Shown one piece after another: positions 24,764 through 35,520 of a DNA stretch of 64,000 nucleotides (within the stretch, counting starts at the first letter, position 1; the number at the start of each line of letters is the position of its first letter). Made by a program: the position numbers and the translations under genes. The stretch is from NCBI GenBank assembly GCA_002425245.1, contig DILW01000148.1, forward strand, positions 1 through 64,000, written 5' to 3'. Under the pieces are notes generated by a model. The model saw only the letters and a list, made by a program, of their open reading frames with translations, did no database searches and was not told the origin of the DNA. The DNA is from Betaproteobacteria bacterium UBA5582 (GTDB lineage Bacteria; Pseudomonadota; Gammaproteobacteria; Burkholderiales; Rhodocyclaceae).

Positions 24764-25945
24764 ATGCAATACCACAATGGCAACACCGATTCGCTGATGT
24801 TCATCACCCCTCGCCCGGAACTCGTCTTCGAGCGCGGCGAGGGCTCCTGGTTGTACGACCATGAGGGACGCAAGTACCTCGATTTCATCCAGGGCTGGGC
24901 GGTCAATTGCCTCGGTCACTGCCCGCCGGAAATCGCTGCGGCATTGACCGAACAGGCCGGCAAGCTGATCAACCCGAGCCCGGCCTTCTACAACGCGCCG
25001 ATGGTCGAGCTGGCTTCCCTGCTGACGGCGAATTCGGTGTTCGACCGGGTCTTTTTCGCCAATACCGGTGCCGAAGCCAACGAGGGCGCGATCAAGCTGG
25101 CCCGCAAGTGGGGGCGCCTGAACCGCAGCGGTGCGCATGAAATCATCACTTTCGGCCATTCCTTCCACGGGCGTACGCTGGCGACCATGTCGGCTTCCGG
25201 GAAGGCTGGCTGGGACACGCTTTATGCGCCGCAGGTGGCGGGCTTTCCCAAAGCCATCTACAACGACATCGCCTCGGTCGAGGCCCTGATTGGGCCGAAG
25301 ACGGTGGCCGTGATGCTGGAGCCGGTGCAGGGCGAGGGCGGGGTGATCCCGGCCGAAGTTGAATTCCTGCAGGCGCTGCGCGAACTGACCCGGCGCCATG
25401 GCATCCTGCTTATCGTCGATGAAGTGCAGTCCGGCATGGGGCGTACCGGCAAGCTGTTTGCCTACGAACACGCCGGCATCGAGCCGGACATCATGACCCT
25501 GGGCAAGGGCATCGGCGGCGGTGTGCCGCTGGCCGCGCTGCTCGCCCGCGAAGCGGTCTGCTGCTTCGAGCCGGGCGACCAGGGCGGGACCTACAACGGC
25601 AATCCGCTGATGACGGCGGTCGGTGTGGCGGTCCTCAAGCGCCTGCTGGCGCCGGGCTTTCTCGACGAAGTGGCGGCGCGTGGCCGCTACCTGGCGCAGC
25701 GCCTCAATGAACTGTCGGCCCGCCATGGCCTCCAGGGTGAACGCGGTGCCGGCCTGCTGCGCGCGCTGATCCTTGCCGACGAGCGCGGTCCGCAACTGGT
25801 GGCTGCGGCCCTGGCCATGCAGCCGCACGGCTTGTTGCTCAATTCGCCGCGGCCCAATCTGCTGCGTTTCATGCCGGCACTCAATGTCAGCGAGGCCGAA
25901 ATCGACCGCATGATCGAGCAACTCGACCAGCTCTTGCGCCGGTGA
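24764..25945 (+). CDS. argD: Class III aminotransferase, acetylornithine type
   Basis: A 393-aa PLP enzyme. GSWLYDHEGRKYLDFIQGWA, then FFANTGAEANEGAIKLARKW, ITFGHSFHGRTLATMSASGK, LIVDEVQSGMGRTGKLFAYE and the PLP lysine in IMTLGKGIGGGVPLAALLA are all present. The pattern fits N-acetylornithine aminotransferase (arginine synthesis, ArgD). AAGGAACCCCGACC precedes the ATG. Closely related succinylornithine or GABA aminotransferases cannot be excluded by eye. Confidence 0.85.
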   Translation: MQYHNGNTDSLMFITPRPELVFERGEGSWLYDHEGRKYLDFIQGWAVNCLGHCPPEIAAALTEQAGKLINPSPAFYNAPMVELASLLTANSVFDRVFFANTGAEANEGAIKLARKWGRLNRSGAHEIITFGHSFHGRTLATMSASGKAGWDTLYAPQVAGFPKAIYNDIASVEALIGPKTVAVMLEPVQGEGGVIPAEVEFLQALRELTRRHGILLIVDEVQSGMGRTGKLFAYEHAGIEPDIMTLGKGIGGGVPLAALLAREAVCCFEPGDQGGTYNGNPLMTAVGVAVLKRLLAPGFLDEVAARGRYLAQRLNELSARHGLQGERGAGLLRALILADERGPQLVAAALAMQPHGLLLNSPRPNLLRFMPALNVSEAEIDRMIEQLDQLLRR

Positions 25946-26020
25946 GTCCCGCTTTGTCCGGTCGACGACAGTCCCTGCCCTGAACATGCTGGTATCGTCT
26001 CGAAAAACAAAGGAGACGAG

Positions 26021-27975
<1,955 letters not shown>

Positions 27976-27979
<4 letters not shown>

Positions 27980-29055
27980 CCGCGTCCGGGCAGGGCCTGC
28001 AAGGCGCGGCGGCCCCACTGGCGGAGCAGGGCCGGCATCTGCACCTTGCCGGCCGGGACCTCGATCCAGCGATGGAAGGCCATGCCGGCGCCGATGCAGG
28101 CCCCCCAGGTGACCAGCGTCCACCAGGTGATCGCCGCCGCATCGCGCGGGGCGCTGTTGGCAAACAGCGCGTTGGCGAGGAGCAGGACGGGAAAGTGAAC
28201 GAGGAAGACCGAGTAGGAAATGCGCCCGAAGAAGGCCGCCAGCCGTCCCTGCGGCCAGCGTTCGAGGAGGCCGCTGCGCCGGCTGAAGGCGAGCAGCAGC
28301 GCCACCGCCAGGGCAATCGCGATGCGCAGGCGGAAGTCCTCGACCAGCGCCGCGATGCCGATGGTGGCGATGAGTCCCAGCCAGAGTCGCAGGCGGCCGC
28401 GCGCTGAGGCCCACCAGGCCGCGGCGCCGAGGCCGTAGGAGCCGAAGAAGTAGATCGCCCAGTTGTCGAGGCTGCTGTCGCGGTTGAAATGAAACAGCGA
28501 GGCAATCGCCAGCCCGAGCACCGCCAGTAGCGCGCCAGACGGCTTGCGCCCCAGCCACAGCAGCAGCGCCATCACGGCGTAGAGCTGGAAGTCGATGGCG
28601 ACGTACCAGACGCCGGCGGACAGTGATTCGGCGCCGAGCACGCCGTGCAGCAGGAAGACATGGGCCAGCCACTGGCCGAAGGTGGCGCGGTCGGGCACCG
28701 CCGGATCGTCGAGCCACTGGTCGGCGATGGCCGAAACGATGACGGCGATGCTGATCGCCGCGACGAAGGGCAGGGCGAGGCGCAGGTAGCGGCGGCCGAT
28801 CAGCGGCAGCGGGTTGCCCGCCAGCAGGCGGCCTTCCGGTGCCAGGCCACGGGCGGCGAGGAAGCCGGCGCAGACGAGGAAGACCTGGACCGCCATCCGT
28901 CCGTAATCGACCAGCCATTCGGCGGTGTCCGGGTAGGTGTCGGCGAAGGCCAGGGCCAGCGGGCCGTAGAGCGCGAAATGATGGAGCAGGACCAGTTGCG
29001 CGGCGGCGCCCTTGAGCGCATCAAGCAGCGGCATGCGCGTCGGTGACGGATTCAT
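27976..29055 (-). CDS. Acyltransferase 3 family membrane protein
   Basis: A 359-aa integral membrane acyltransferase (AT3/OafA type) with about ten hydrophobic segments. The early motif DALKGAAAQLVLLHHFALYG, with the active His, and the R near the cytoplasmic loop fit the family that acylates surface glycans or antibiotics. ATG at 29055 is taken as start (MNPSPTRMPLLDALKG); a GTG at 29088 would add 11 residues. Substrate unknown. Confidence 0.82.
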
Positions 29056-29098
29056 GACCGGAATGTTACGCGTGTTCTTGCGTTGCACAAAGCTGTTG

Positions 29099-30373
29099 TC
29101 ATAGATAACGGGCGATGAAAGCGCCCTGTTTGTCGGCCGGCAGATCGATCCATACCGTGTGACCGCTGCCCGGGGCGACGGTCCGGGTTTCGCCGTTGAT
29201 GTCTTCCATGCGAGCGATGCTGGCGATCAGGTTGCCTTGCGGGTGCACGCACTCGATGCGGTCGCCGACGTTGAACCTGTTCTTGACTTCGACCTGCATC
29301 AGGCCGCGGGCCGCGTCGAAGGCGACGGCGTCGCCGACGTACTGGCTCTTGTCCGATTCGGAATGGCCGCGCAGGTAGTTCTGGTAGTCGGCGTCGTGGT
29401 GGCGCTGGTAGAAACCGTCGGTGTAACCCCGATTGGCCAGGTTTTCCAGTTCGCCGAGCAGGCCCGGGTCGAAGGGGCGGCCGGCGACGGCGTCGTCGAT
29501 CGCCCGGCGGTAGGCCTGGCAGGTGCGGGCGACGTAGTAGGGACTCTTGGTGCGGCCTTCGATCTTCAGCGAATCGACGCCGATCTCGGTCAGCCGATGC
29601 ACGTGCTCGATGGCGCGCAGGTCCTTCGAGTTCATGATGTAGGTGCCGTGCTCGTCTTCCTCGATCGGCATCAGTTCGCCGGGGCGCTGGCGCTCCTCAA
29701 GCAGGATTTCCTGCTCCGGGTTCTGGTAAAAATTGACCGGCTGACCATCGGAAGTCGACACCTTGTAATCCCAGCGACAGGAATTGGTGCAGGTGCCCTG
29801 GTTCGGGTCGCGGTGATTGAAGTAGCCGGAGAGCAGGCAACGGCCGGAGTAGGCGATGCACAGCGCGCCATGGACGAAAACCTCAAGTTCGATGTCCGGG
29901 CATTGCTGGCGGATTTCGGCGACCTCGTCGAGCGACAGTTCGCGCGACAGGATGACGCGACTGATGCCCATCTTCTGCCAGAACCTGACCGCCGCCCAAT
30001 TCACAGTGTTCGACTGCACCGACAGATGGATCACCTGCTCAGGCCATTGCGTGCGCACCATGTCGATCAGACCGGGGTCGGACATGATCAGCGCGTCCGG
30101 CTTGAGCGATACGATTGGCGCCATGTCGTCGAGATAAGTCTTCAGTTTGGCGTTGTGCGGGTAGATGTTGCTGACCACGAAAAACTGCTTGCTGGCGGCG
30201 TGTGCTTCGGCGATTGCGCTGCCGAGTTTTTCCAGGTCGCCGAACTCGTTGTTGCGCACGCGCAGGCTGTAGCGCGGTTGGCCGGCGTAGATGGCGTCAG
30301 CGCCGAAGGCGAAGGCTGTGCGCATCATGTCGAGCGAACCGGCGGGGGCGAGGAGTTCGGGCGCCTTGCGCAT
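29099..30373 (-). CDS. trhP: U32 peptidase-family protein, TrhP/YegQ-like
   Basis: A 424-aa protein of the U32 family. The signature EVFVHGALCIAYSGRCLLSG and the following GTCTNSCRW supply cysteines for an iron-sulfur cluster. The opening APELLAPAGSLDMMRTAFAF is shared with YegQ (TrhP), which acts in prephenate-dependent hydroxylation of tRNA uridine 34. It is divergent from RNase G, with a 36-bp gap between the two start codons. YegQ paralogues with other roles (UbiU/V, RlhA) are longer or lack these features. Confidence 0.85.
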   Translation of the reverse strand: MRKAPELLAPAGSLDMMRTAFAFGADAIYAGQPRYSLRVRNNEFGDLEKLGSAIAEAHAASKQFFVVSNIYPHNAKLKTYLDDMAPIVSLKPDALIMSDPGLIDMVRTQWPEQVIHLSVQSNTVNWAAVRFWQKMGISRVILSRELSLDEVAEIRQQCPDIELEVFVHGALCIAYSGRCLLSGYFNHRDPNQGTCTNSCRWDYKVSTSDGQPVNFYQNPEQEILLEERQRPGELMPIEEDEHGTYIMNSKDLRAIEHVHRLTEIGVDSLKIEGRTKSPYYVARTCQAYRRAIDDAVAGRPFDPGLLGELENLANRGYTDGFYQRHHDADYQNYLRGHSESDKSQYVGDAVAFDAARGLMQVEVKNRFNVGDRIECVHPQGNLIASIARMEDINGETRTVAPGSGHTVWIDLPADKQGAFIARYL

Positions 30374-30409
30374 AGTAGAATCCAGCAAAAACCGCGAATT
30401 GTAGAGACT

Positions 30410-31861
30410 ATGTCCGAAGAAATCCTGATCAATTTCACGCCGCAGGAAACCCGCGTTGCCGTCATGCAACAGGGTGTCGTCCAGGAGCTTCATATCGAGC
30501 GCACCGCCAGCCGCGGTCTGGTCGGGAATGTTTACCTCGGGCGCATCGTCCGCATCCTGCCGGGGATGCAATCGGCTTTTGTCGATGTCGGCCTGGAACG
30601 GACCGCCTTCCTCCACGTCGCCGACATCTGGCAGCCGCGCGAAACCGCGCAGGAGCGGCCGATCGAGAAAATTCTCGCGGAGGGGCAGAGCATTGTCGTC
30701 CAGGTGGTCAAGGATCCCATTGGCACCAAGGGCGCACGCTTGTCCACGCAGATTTCCATTGCCGGGCGAATGCTGGTGCATCTGCCGCAGGAAAAGCACA
30801 TCGGCATCTCGCAGCGGATCGAGGACGAGGCCGAGCGCGAGCTGCTGCGCGAAAAGATCACCCGCCTGGTCCCGGCCGACGAACCCGGTGGCTTCATCGT
30901 CCGGACCATGGCCGAAAATGCCAGCGACGCCGAATTCGCCACCGACATCGGCTACCTGCGCAAGATCTGGGCTGACATCCGCGACCGGGCGCGCACCTGT
31001 GCCCCACCCAGCCTGCTCTATCAGGAGCTGTCGCTCGGTCAGCGGGTCTTGCGCGACTTCGTTAATCCGGAAACTTCGCGCATCGTCATCGACTCGCGGG
31101 AAAACTACCAGAAGCTGACCAGCTTCGCCGATGAGTACACGCCGGCGGTTGGTCCGCTGCTCGATCACTACACCGGTCAGCGGCCCTTGTTCGACCTGCA
31201 CGGCGTCGAGGAGGAAATCCAGAAGGCGCTGGCCCGCCGCGTCGACCTCAAGTCCGGCGGTTACCTGATCATCGACCAGACCGAGGCGATGACCACCATC
31301 GACGTCAATACCGGCGGTTTCGTCGGTGTGCGCAACTTCGACGACACCATCTTCAAGACCAACCTCGAAGCCGCGGTCACCATCGCCCGCCAGCTACGCT
31401 TGCGGAACCTCGGCGGCATCATCATTGTCGATTTCATCGACATGGAGAACGAGGAGCACAAGAAATCGGTGCTGGAGGAATTCAACAAGGCGCTGGCGCG
31501 CGACCATACCCGGCTGACGGTGAACGGCTTCACCCACCTCGGCCTGGTCGAAATGACCCGCAAGCGCACCCGGGAGTCGCTGGCGCACGTGTTGTGCGAG
31601 CCCTGCCCGACTTGCGGCGGCCGTGGCGAGGTGAAAACCGCGCGTACCGTCGCCTACGAAATCCTCCGCGAACTGCTGCGTGAAGCCCGCCAGTTCAATG
31701 CCAAGGAGTACCGCATCCTGGCCGGCCCGGCCATTGTTGACCTGTTTCTTGATGAGGAGTCGCAGTCGCTTGCCATGCTCTCCGACTTCATCGGCAAGGC
31801 CGTTTCGCTGCAATCCGAACCCAGTTATTCGCCCGAGCAGTACGACATCGTCCTGATGTAA
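30410..31861 (+). CDS. rng: Ribonuclease G
   Basis: A 483-aa RNase E/G-family endoribonuclease. After the S1-like RNA-binding part (GLVGNVYLGRIVRILPGMQS), the catalytic metal-binding aspartates lie in TIDVNTGGFVG and IIVDFIDME, and the zinc-link cysteines in CEPCPTCGG. Length and lack of a long C-terminal scaffold indicate RNase G rather than RNase E. ATG at 30410 starts MSEEILINFTPQETRVA. Confidence 0.94.
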   Translation: MSEEILINFTPQETRVAVMQQGVVQELHIERTASRGLVGNVYLGRIVRILPGMQSAFVDVGLERTAFLHVADIWQPRETAQERPIEKILAEGQSIVVQVVKDPIGTKGARLSTQISIAGRMLVHLPQEKHIGISQRIEDEAERELLREKITRLVPADEPGGFIVRTMAENASDAEFATDIGYLRKIWADIRDRARTCAPPSLLYQELSLGQRVLRDFVNPETSRIVIDSRENYQKLTSFADEYTPAVGPLLDHYTGQRPLFDLHGVEEEIQKALARRVDLKSGGYLIIDQTEAMTTIDVNTGGFVGVRNFDDTIFKTNLEAAVTIARQLRLRNLGGIIIVDFIDMENEEHKKSVLEEFNKALARDHTRLTVNGFTHLGLVEMTRKRTRESLAHVLCEPCPTCGGRGEVKTARTVAYEILRELLREARQFNAKEYRILAGPAIVDLFLDEESQSLAMLSDFIGKAVSLQSEPSYSPEQYDIVLM

Positions 31862-31882
31862 AGCCCACAGAGGAGACAAGAT

Positions 31883-32758
31883 ATGACCGCCCAACAAGAA
31901 TTCGACAGCCTGGTTCCGGCGCAAGGTTTCGATCGCCGCAGCTTCCTGGTGACCAGCCTGGGGGTGGGCTTTGCCCTGGCAACCCAGCCCGTCGCTGCGC
32001 AGACGGCGATCCGTACCGACGCCGCCGGTCTCGTCGAGGGCGAAGTCAAGGTGCCGGTGCACGACGGCGAGATGGTTGCCTACCGCGCGGCGCCGGCAGG
32101 TGTGGCCAAGGCGCCGGTGGTGCTGCTGGTTTCCGAGATCTTCGGCGTCCATGAATACATTCGCGATACCGCGCGCCGGCTCGCCAAACTCGGCTATTTC
32201 GTCATTGCCCCCGAGTTGTTCGCCCGTCAGGGCGACCCGCGCAAAATAGAAAGTGTCGCCGAGATCATCGAAAAAATCAGCGGCCGTACGCCGGATGCGC
32301 AGGTGATGAAGGATCTCGACGCTTCGGTGGCCTGGGCAGCAAAACAGGGGGCTGACACGCAACGTCTGGCGATCACCGGGTTCTGCTGGGGCGGCCGCAT
32401 CACCTGGCTGTACAGCGCTCATAATCCTGCGCTCAAGGCCGGAGTCGCCTGGTACGGACGACTGGTCGGTACGATCAATGAATTCACCCCGCGCCATCCG
32501 ACCGACCTGGTGGGCGAACTCAGGGCGCCGGTGCTCGGCCTCTACGGCGGTGTCGATACCGGCATTCCGCTGGAAACGGTCGATGCCATGGAGGCGGCAC
32601 TGAAGACCGGCAGCCCGGCGGCCCGGGCTTCGCAGATTCATCTCTACGACAATGCACCGCATGCCTTCCACGCCGACTACCGACCGAGCTACCGTAAGGA
32701 AGAGGCCGAAGACGGCTGGCGGCGCATGCTTGCCTGGTTCCGTCAGAATGGCGTCTGA
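31883..32758 (+). CDS. Dienelactone hydrolase family protein with Tat-like signal
   Basis: A 291-aa alpha/beta hydrolase. Residues 17-40 (F-D-R-R-S-F-L then a hydrophobic stretch ending VAAQ) form a twin-arginine-like signal, suggesting export. The catalytic Cys is in ITGFCWGGR, with Asp in LYGGVDTGIP and His in NAPHAFHADY, the Cys-His-Asp triad of dienelactone hydrolases. AGGAGACAAGAT precedes the ATG. It lies right after rng; function in aromatic degradation is possible but the family is broad. Confidence 0.87.
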   Translation: MTAQQEFDSLVPAQGFDRRSFLVTSLGVGFALATQPVAAQTAIRTDAAGLVEGEVKVPVHDGEMVAYRAAPAGVAKAPVVLLVSEIFGVHEYIRDTARRLAKLGYFVIAPELFARQGDPRKIESVAEIIEKISGRTPDAQVMKDLDASVAWAAKQGADTQRLAITGFCWGGRITWLYSAHNPALKAGVAWYGRLVGTINEFTPRHPTDLVGELRAPVLGLYGGVDTGIPLETVDAMEAALKTGSPAARASQIHLYDNAPHAFHADYRPSYRKEEAEDGWRRMLAWFRQNGV

Positions 32759-32827
32759 ACGCCATTTTGCGGGCGCGAAGGGGCATTCCGTGCTAACCTT
32801 CGCGCCTTGATTCAGTTCGCCATCATC

Positions 32828-33256
32828 ATGACCTCTGCCGAATCCGCGACGCCCGCCTCTTCCGAAAAATCTGTCGACATCCGAGCCCTGCTCAAGGACC
32901 TGCAAGCCCGCTTCGATGTCTTCCGCAACTACAGTCCGCTGGCGATCGGTATCGACAAGCAGCTATTCGCTGCCCTGCCGGATCTGAGCAAGAAGTCCAT
33001 CCGTCTGGCGATGCGTAGCCACACCATGGCGACGCGTTACCTGCGGGAAATGGAAAAAGCGACCCATCGTCTCAACCTTGACGGTAGTCAGGCCGGCGAA
33101 GTCACCGACGAAAACCGCCAGCACGCCGCCGAACTGCTCAAGGAGCGCTTCAAGAAGCAGGCCGAGCAGCGCAAGGCAGTCGAAGCCGCGGCCCGGGCAG
33201 AGGCCGTGAAGCAGCAGAAGCTGCAGCAACTGACCGAGAAATTCGGTCGCCGGTAA
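32828..33256 (+). CDS. proQ: ProQ/FinO-domain RNA-binding protein
   Basis: A 142-aa protein with the FINO/ProQ core: FRNYSPLAIGIDKQLFAALP, KKSIRLAMRSHTMATRYLRE, followed by a lysine- and alanine-rich helical tail. The core binds structured RNA and acts as an sRNA chaperone. ATG at 32828 (MTSAESATP) is preferred over an upstream TTG at 32807. A strong hairpin terminator follows. In this window it is the last chromosomal gene before the island. Confidence 0.85.
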   Translation: MTSAESATPASSEKSVDIRALLKDLQARFDVFRNYSPLAIGIDKQLFAALPDLSKKSIRLAMRSHTMATRYLREMEKATHRLNLDGSQAGEVTDENRQHAAELLKERFKKQAEQRKAVEAAARAEAVKQQKLQQLTEKFGRR

Positions 33257-33269
33257 AACCGGGGGCGAC

Positions 33270-33299
33270 AAAAAAGCCAGTCTGCGGACTGGCTTTTTT
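33270..33299. terminator. Bidirectional terminator after proQ
   Basis: AAAAAAGCCAGTC (33270-33282) pairs with GACTGGCTTTTTT (33287-33299) across a 4-nt loop, giving an A-tract and T-tract on both strands. Confidence 0.9.
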
Positions 33300-33315
33300 C
33301 TTGCGCTTAAATGGA

Positions 33316-33343
33316 AAAGGCCTGTACCGGAGTACAGGCCTTT
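33316..33343 (-). terminator. Hairpin, ancestral tRNA-Lys terminator
   Basis: AAAGGCCTGTAC and GTACAGGCCTTT form a perfect 12-bp stem with a CGGA loop, with T residues after it on the minus strand. It abuts the tRNA-Lys 3' fragment at 33350 and was probably the terminator of that tRNA before the island inserted. Confidence 0.65.
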
Positions 33344-33345
33344 GA

Positions 33346-33397
33346 ATTCTGGTGGGTCGTGAGTGATTCGAACACTCGACCTACGGATTAAGAGTCC
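33346..33397 (+). repeat. attL: Left attachment site with 48-nt tRNA-Lys(CTT) fragment
   Basis: Identical over 52 bp to 61217-61268. On the minus strand, 33350-33397 reads as the T-arm, variable loop, part of the anticodon arm and the CCA end of tRNA-Lys(CTT), then breaks off. This is the target-site remnant of integration at a tRNA 3' end. The fragment cannot make a functional tRNA. Confidence 0.92.
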
Positions 33398-33502
33398 AAT
33401 TTTGGCCCCTAAAAAATCAAGGGGTTATGGAATTAATCCAGAAAAAACAGTGGCTTAGCTTACCGGTCTTTACCGCAGATAACCGCTATTTGCTGCACCC
33501 AT

Positions 33503-33520
33503 TGCAGCAAAATTGCAGCA
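33503..33520 (+). repeat. Tandem TGCAGCA repeats, candidate integrase arm sites (left)
   Basis: TGCAGCAAAAT (33503) is followed exactly 11 bp later by TGCAGCA (33514). The same motif with the same 11-bp spacing is at the other end of the island (61145 and 61156), which is the layout of arm-type binding sites for tyrosine integrases. Confidence 0.4.
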
Positions 33521-33827
33521 TCGCTGCGGCGGATTGTAGCCGGAATCATGATGGTTTGGTGGCCGCAGATCTGGCTCGGCAACTTCCGTTGCTCGGCCAA
33601 TCCGGCCATTGCCCCATTGGCTGGTGTCAGACAGCAATCTAGCGCATACCTGCCGTTCAGCGTCTAATGGCCCCGAACGGCAGCTTCTTCATCTGGTGAA
33701 TACGTACTCGACCCTGAGCTGACATTCGTCTTTCGGGAAGCTACGGTAGCAATCGCCTCGTTGCGGCCGTTCGAGTCTCGTTGATTCCAAGGGCGTGATG
33801 AGAGGGAGGGCTTGTATTAAATGAGAG

Positions 33828-33835
33828 GACCGGTC
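33828..33835 (+). promoter_or_regulatory. Putative TetR operator before the acuR-like gene
   Basis: GACCGGTC, within GAGGACCGGTCTAAAA, is shared with the site before the acuI-like gene at 34508-34515. It sits only 12 bp before the regulator start, fitting autorepression. Confidence 0.6.
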
Positions 33836-33847
33836 TAAAATGTGCGC

Positions 33848-34486
33848 ATGGACATACAGCATTCCCAGCTCCGCAAACGTGGCCGCCCGCCAAAGCGGCC
33901 CGAAGACACGCTCGAAACGCGCGAGCTCCTGCTTCGCGCCGGGCTTGAGGTGCTCACCGAGAAGGGGTTCGCGGCGACGGGCATCGACGAAGTGCTCAAG
34001 CGGGTTGGCGTACCGAAGGGTTCCTTCTATCACTACTTCGATAGCAAGGAAGCTTTCGGGGCTGCGCTGATAGATCGTTACGCGAGCTACTTTGTCCGCA
34101 AGCTGGAGCGCCATTTCATTGACGAATCAATGACACCACTCGATCGCCTGAGGGCGTTTGTCGACGACGCACAAGCCGGCATGGCGCGGCACGATTTCCG
34201 CCGCGGCTGCCTGATCGGTAATCTCGGTCAGGAGATGGCGGCCCTGCCGGAGAGCTTTCGGGCGCTTCTCAACGCCGTGTTTGACGACTGGGAGCGACGC
34301 CTTGCCCGTTGTCTCGAAGCGGCGCAACGGGACGGTCAGATTCCTGCCGCGGTTGATTGCACGCAACAAGCCAGCTTTTTCTGGATCGGCTGGGAAGGCG
34401 CGGTCTTGCGCGCCAAACTTGAACGTAGTGCCAAACCGCTCGATATCTTTGCACGGGGATTTTTCACCGGGCTGCAGTGGGCCTAA
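33848..34486 (+). CDS. TetR-family regulator, AcuR-like
   Basis: A 212-aa repressor: a basic N-terminal stretch (LRKRGRPPKRPEDTLETREL), then the TetR helix-turn-helix GFAATGIDEVLKRVGVPKGS with FYHYFDSKEAFGAAL, and a ligand domain. Sequence and its place before an acrylyl-CoA reductase-type gene fit AcuR, which responds to acrylate. Start is ATG at 33848 (or GTG at 33842); the leader is very short, possibly leaderless. Operators with GACCGGTC flank the gene on both sides. Confidence 0.83.
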   Translation: MDIQHSQLRKRGRPPKRPEDTLETRELLLRAGLEVLTEKGFAATGIDEVLKRVGVPKGSFYHYFDSKEAFGAALIDRYASYFVRKLERHFIDESMTPLDRLRAFVDDAQAGMARHDFRRGCLIGNLGQEMAALPESFRALLNAVFDDWERRLARCLEAAQRDGQIPAAVDCTQQASFFWIGWEGAVLRAKLERSAKPLDIFARGFFTGLQWA

Positions 34487-34502
34487 TTTTTTTGACTTTT
34501 TA

Positions 34503-34517
34503 TAGACGACCGGTCTA
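34503..34517 (+). promoter_or_regulatory. Putative TetR operator before the acuI-like gene
   Basis: TAGACGACCGGTCTA repeats the GACCGGTCTA core found at 33828 and lies between the regulator stop and the oxidoreductase start, 20 bp before its ATG. Confidence 0.6.
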
Positions 34518-34536
34518 AATCATAGAGGAGATGAAC

Positions 34537-35520
34537 ATGTTCAAAGGCATTCTGATCGAGAAGGATGACGCCGGCTATCGCGCCAATCTCAAGGACATCG
34601 ACGATGCGCAGTTGCCCGAGGGCGAAGTCACCGTCCGCGTCAGTCACTCGACGCTCAACTACAAGGACGGTCTTGCCATCACCGGCAAGGGGCCGGTGGT
34701 TCGACGCTTCCCGATGGTGCCGGGCATCGATCTGGTCGGCACCATCGAATCGAGCACCCACGCCGATTACCAGCCGGGCGACAGCGTGCTGCTGAACGGC
34801 TGGGGCGTCGGCGAGGGACACTGGGGCGGGCTCGCCCAGAAGGCACGGCTCAAGGGCGACTGGCTGGTTCCGCTGCCCAAGCAGTTTTCGCCGCAGCAGG
34901 CCATGGCGATCGGCACCGCCGGTTATACCGCCATGCTGTGCGTGCTGGCGCTGGAGCGCCACGGGGTGATGCCGGCGCACGGGGAAATCCTCGTTTCCGG
35001 CGCTGCCGGTGGCGTCGGCAGCGTGGCAACTACCGTCTTGGCGAAGCTTGGTTATACGGTGGTAGCGGTCAGTGGACGGACCGAGGAAGCCGATTACCTG
35101 AAACGACTGGGCGCAAGCGAAGTGCTCAATCGCGCGGAATTCTCGTCGCCGGGCAAACCGCTGGGCAAGGAACGTTGGGGCGGCGCCGTCGATGTCGTCG
35201 GCAGTCACACCCTGGCAAACATCTGCGCCACCACCAAGTATCGCGGCGTGGTAACGGCATGCGGGCTGGCCGGCGGGATGGATTTTCCGGCGACGGTCGC
35301 GCCGTTCATCCTTCGTGGCGTGACGCTGGCCGGTATTGACAGCGTGATGTGCCCGCGGCCGGATCGCCTTGAGGCTTGGCGTCGCCTAGGCATCGATCTC
35401 GATGTTTCCAAGCTGGAGATGATCAGCACCGAGATTTCGCTTGCTGATGCCATTCCGACAGCTGCGAAGCTCATCGACGGTAAAATTCGCGGCCGCGTGA
35501 TCGTTGACGTCAATCGATAA
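34537..35520 (+). CDS. acuI: Acrylyl-CoA reductase/YhdH family oxidoreductase, AcuI-like
   Basis: A 327-aa zinc-free medium-chain dehydrogenase/reductase. SHSTLNYKDGLAITGKGPVV, then LNGWGVGEGHWGGLAQKARL and the NADPH-binding VSGAAGGVGSVATTVLAKLG are typical of YhdH/AcuI, which reduces toxic acryloyl-CoA to propionyl-CoA. ATG at 34537 is preferred because GAGGAG (34525-34530) is 6 nt upstream; an ATG directly abutting it at 34531 is too close. Together with the regulator it forms an electrophile-detoxification pair. Confidence 0.86.
   Translation: MFKGILIEKDDAGYRANLKDIDDAQLPEGEVTVRVSHSTLNYKDGLAITGKGPVVRRFPMVPGIDLVGTIESSTHADYQPGDSVLLNGWGVGEGHWGGLAQKARLKGDWLVPLPKQFSPQQAMAIGTAGYTAMLCVLALERHGVMPAHGEILVSGAAGGVGSVATTVLAKLGYTVVAVSGRTEEADYLKRLGASEVLNRAEFSSPGKPLGKERWGGAVDVVGSHTLANICATTKYRGVVTACGLAGGMDFPATVAPFILRGVTLAGIDSVMCPRPDRLEAWRRLGIDLDVSKLEMISTEISLADAIPTAAKLIDGKIRGRVIVDVNR

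Larger units (their letters stand above)
33398..33847. other. Left end of the island, no convincing gene
   Basis: About 450 bp. It holds the paired TGCAGCA repeats at 33503-33520 and the operator before the TetR gene. A 71-codon open frame at 33427-33642 has no family resemblance and no ribosome site and is not called. Confidence 0.6.

Noticed and set aside
33427..33642. 71-codon open frame at the island's left end
   Set aside because: No ribosome site or recognisable domain; it covers the TGCAGCA repeats, which fit a non-coding attachment region better.
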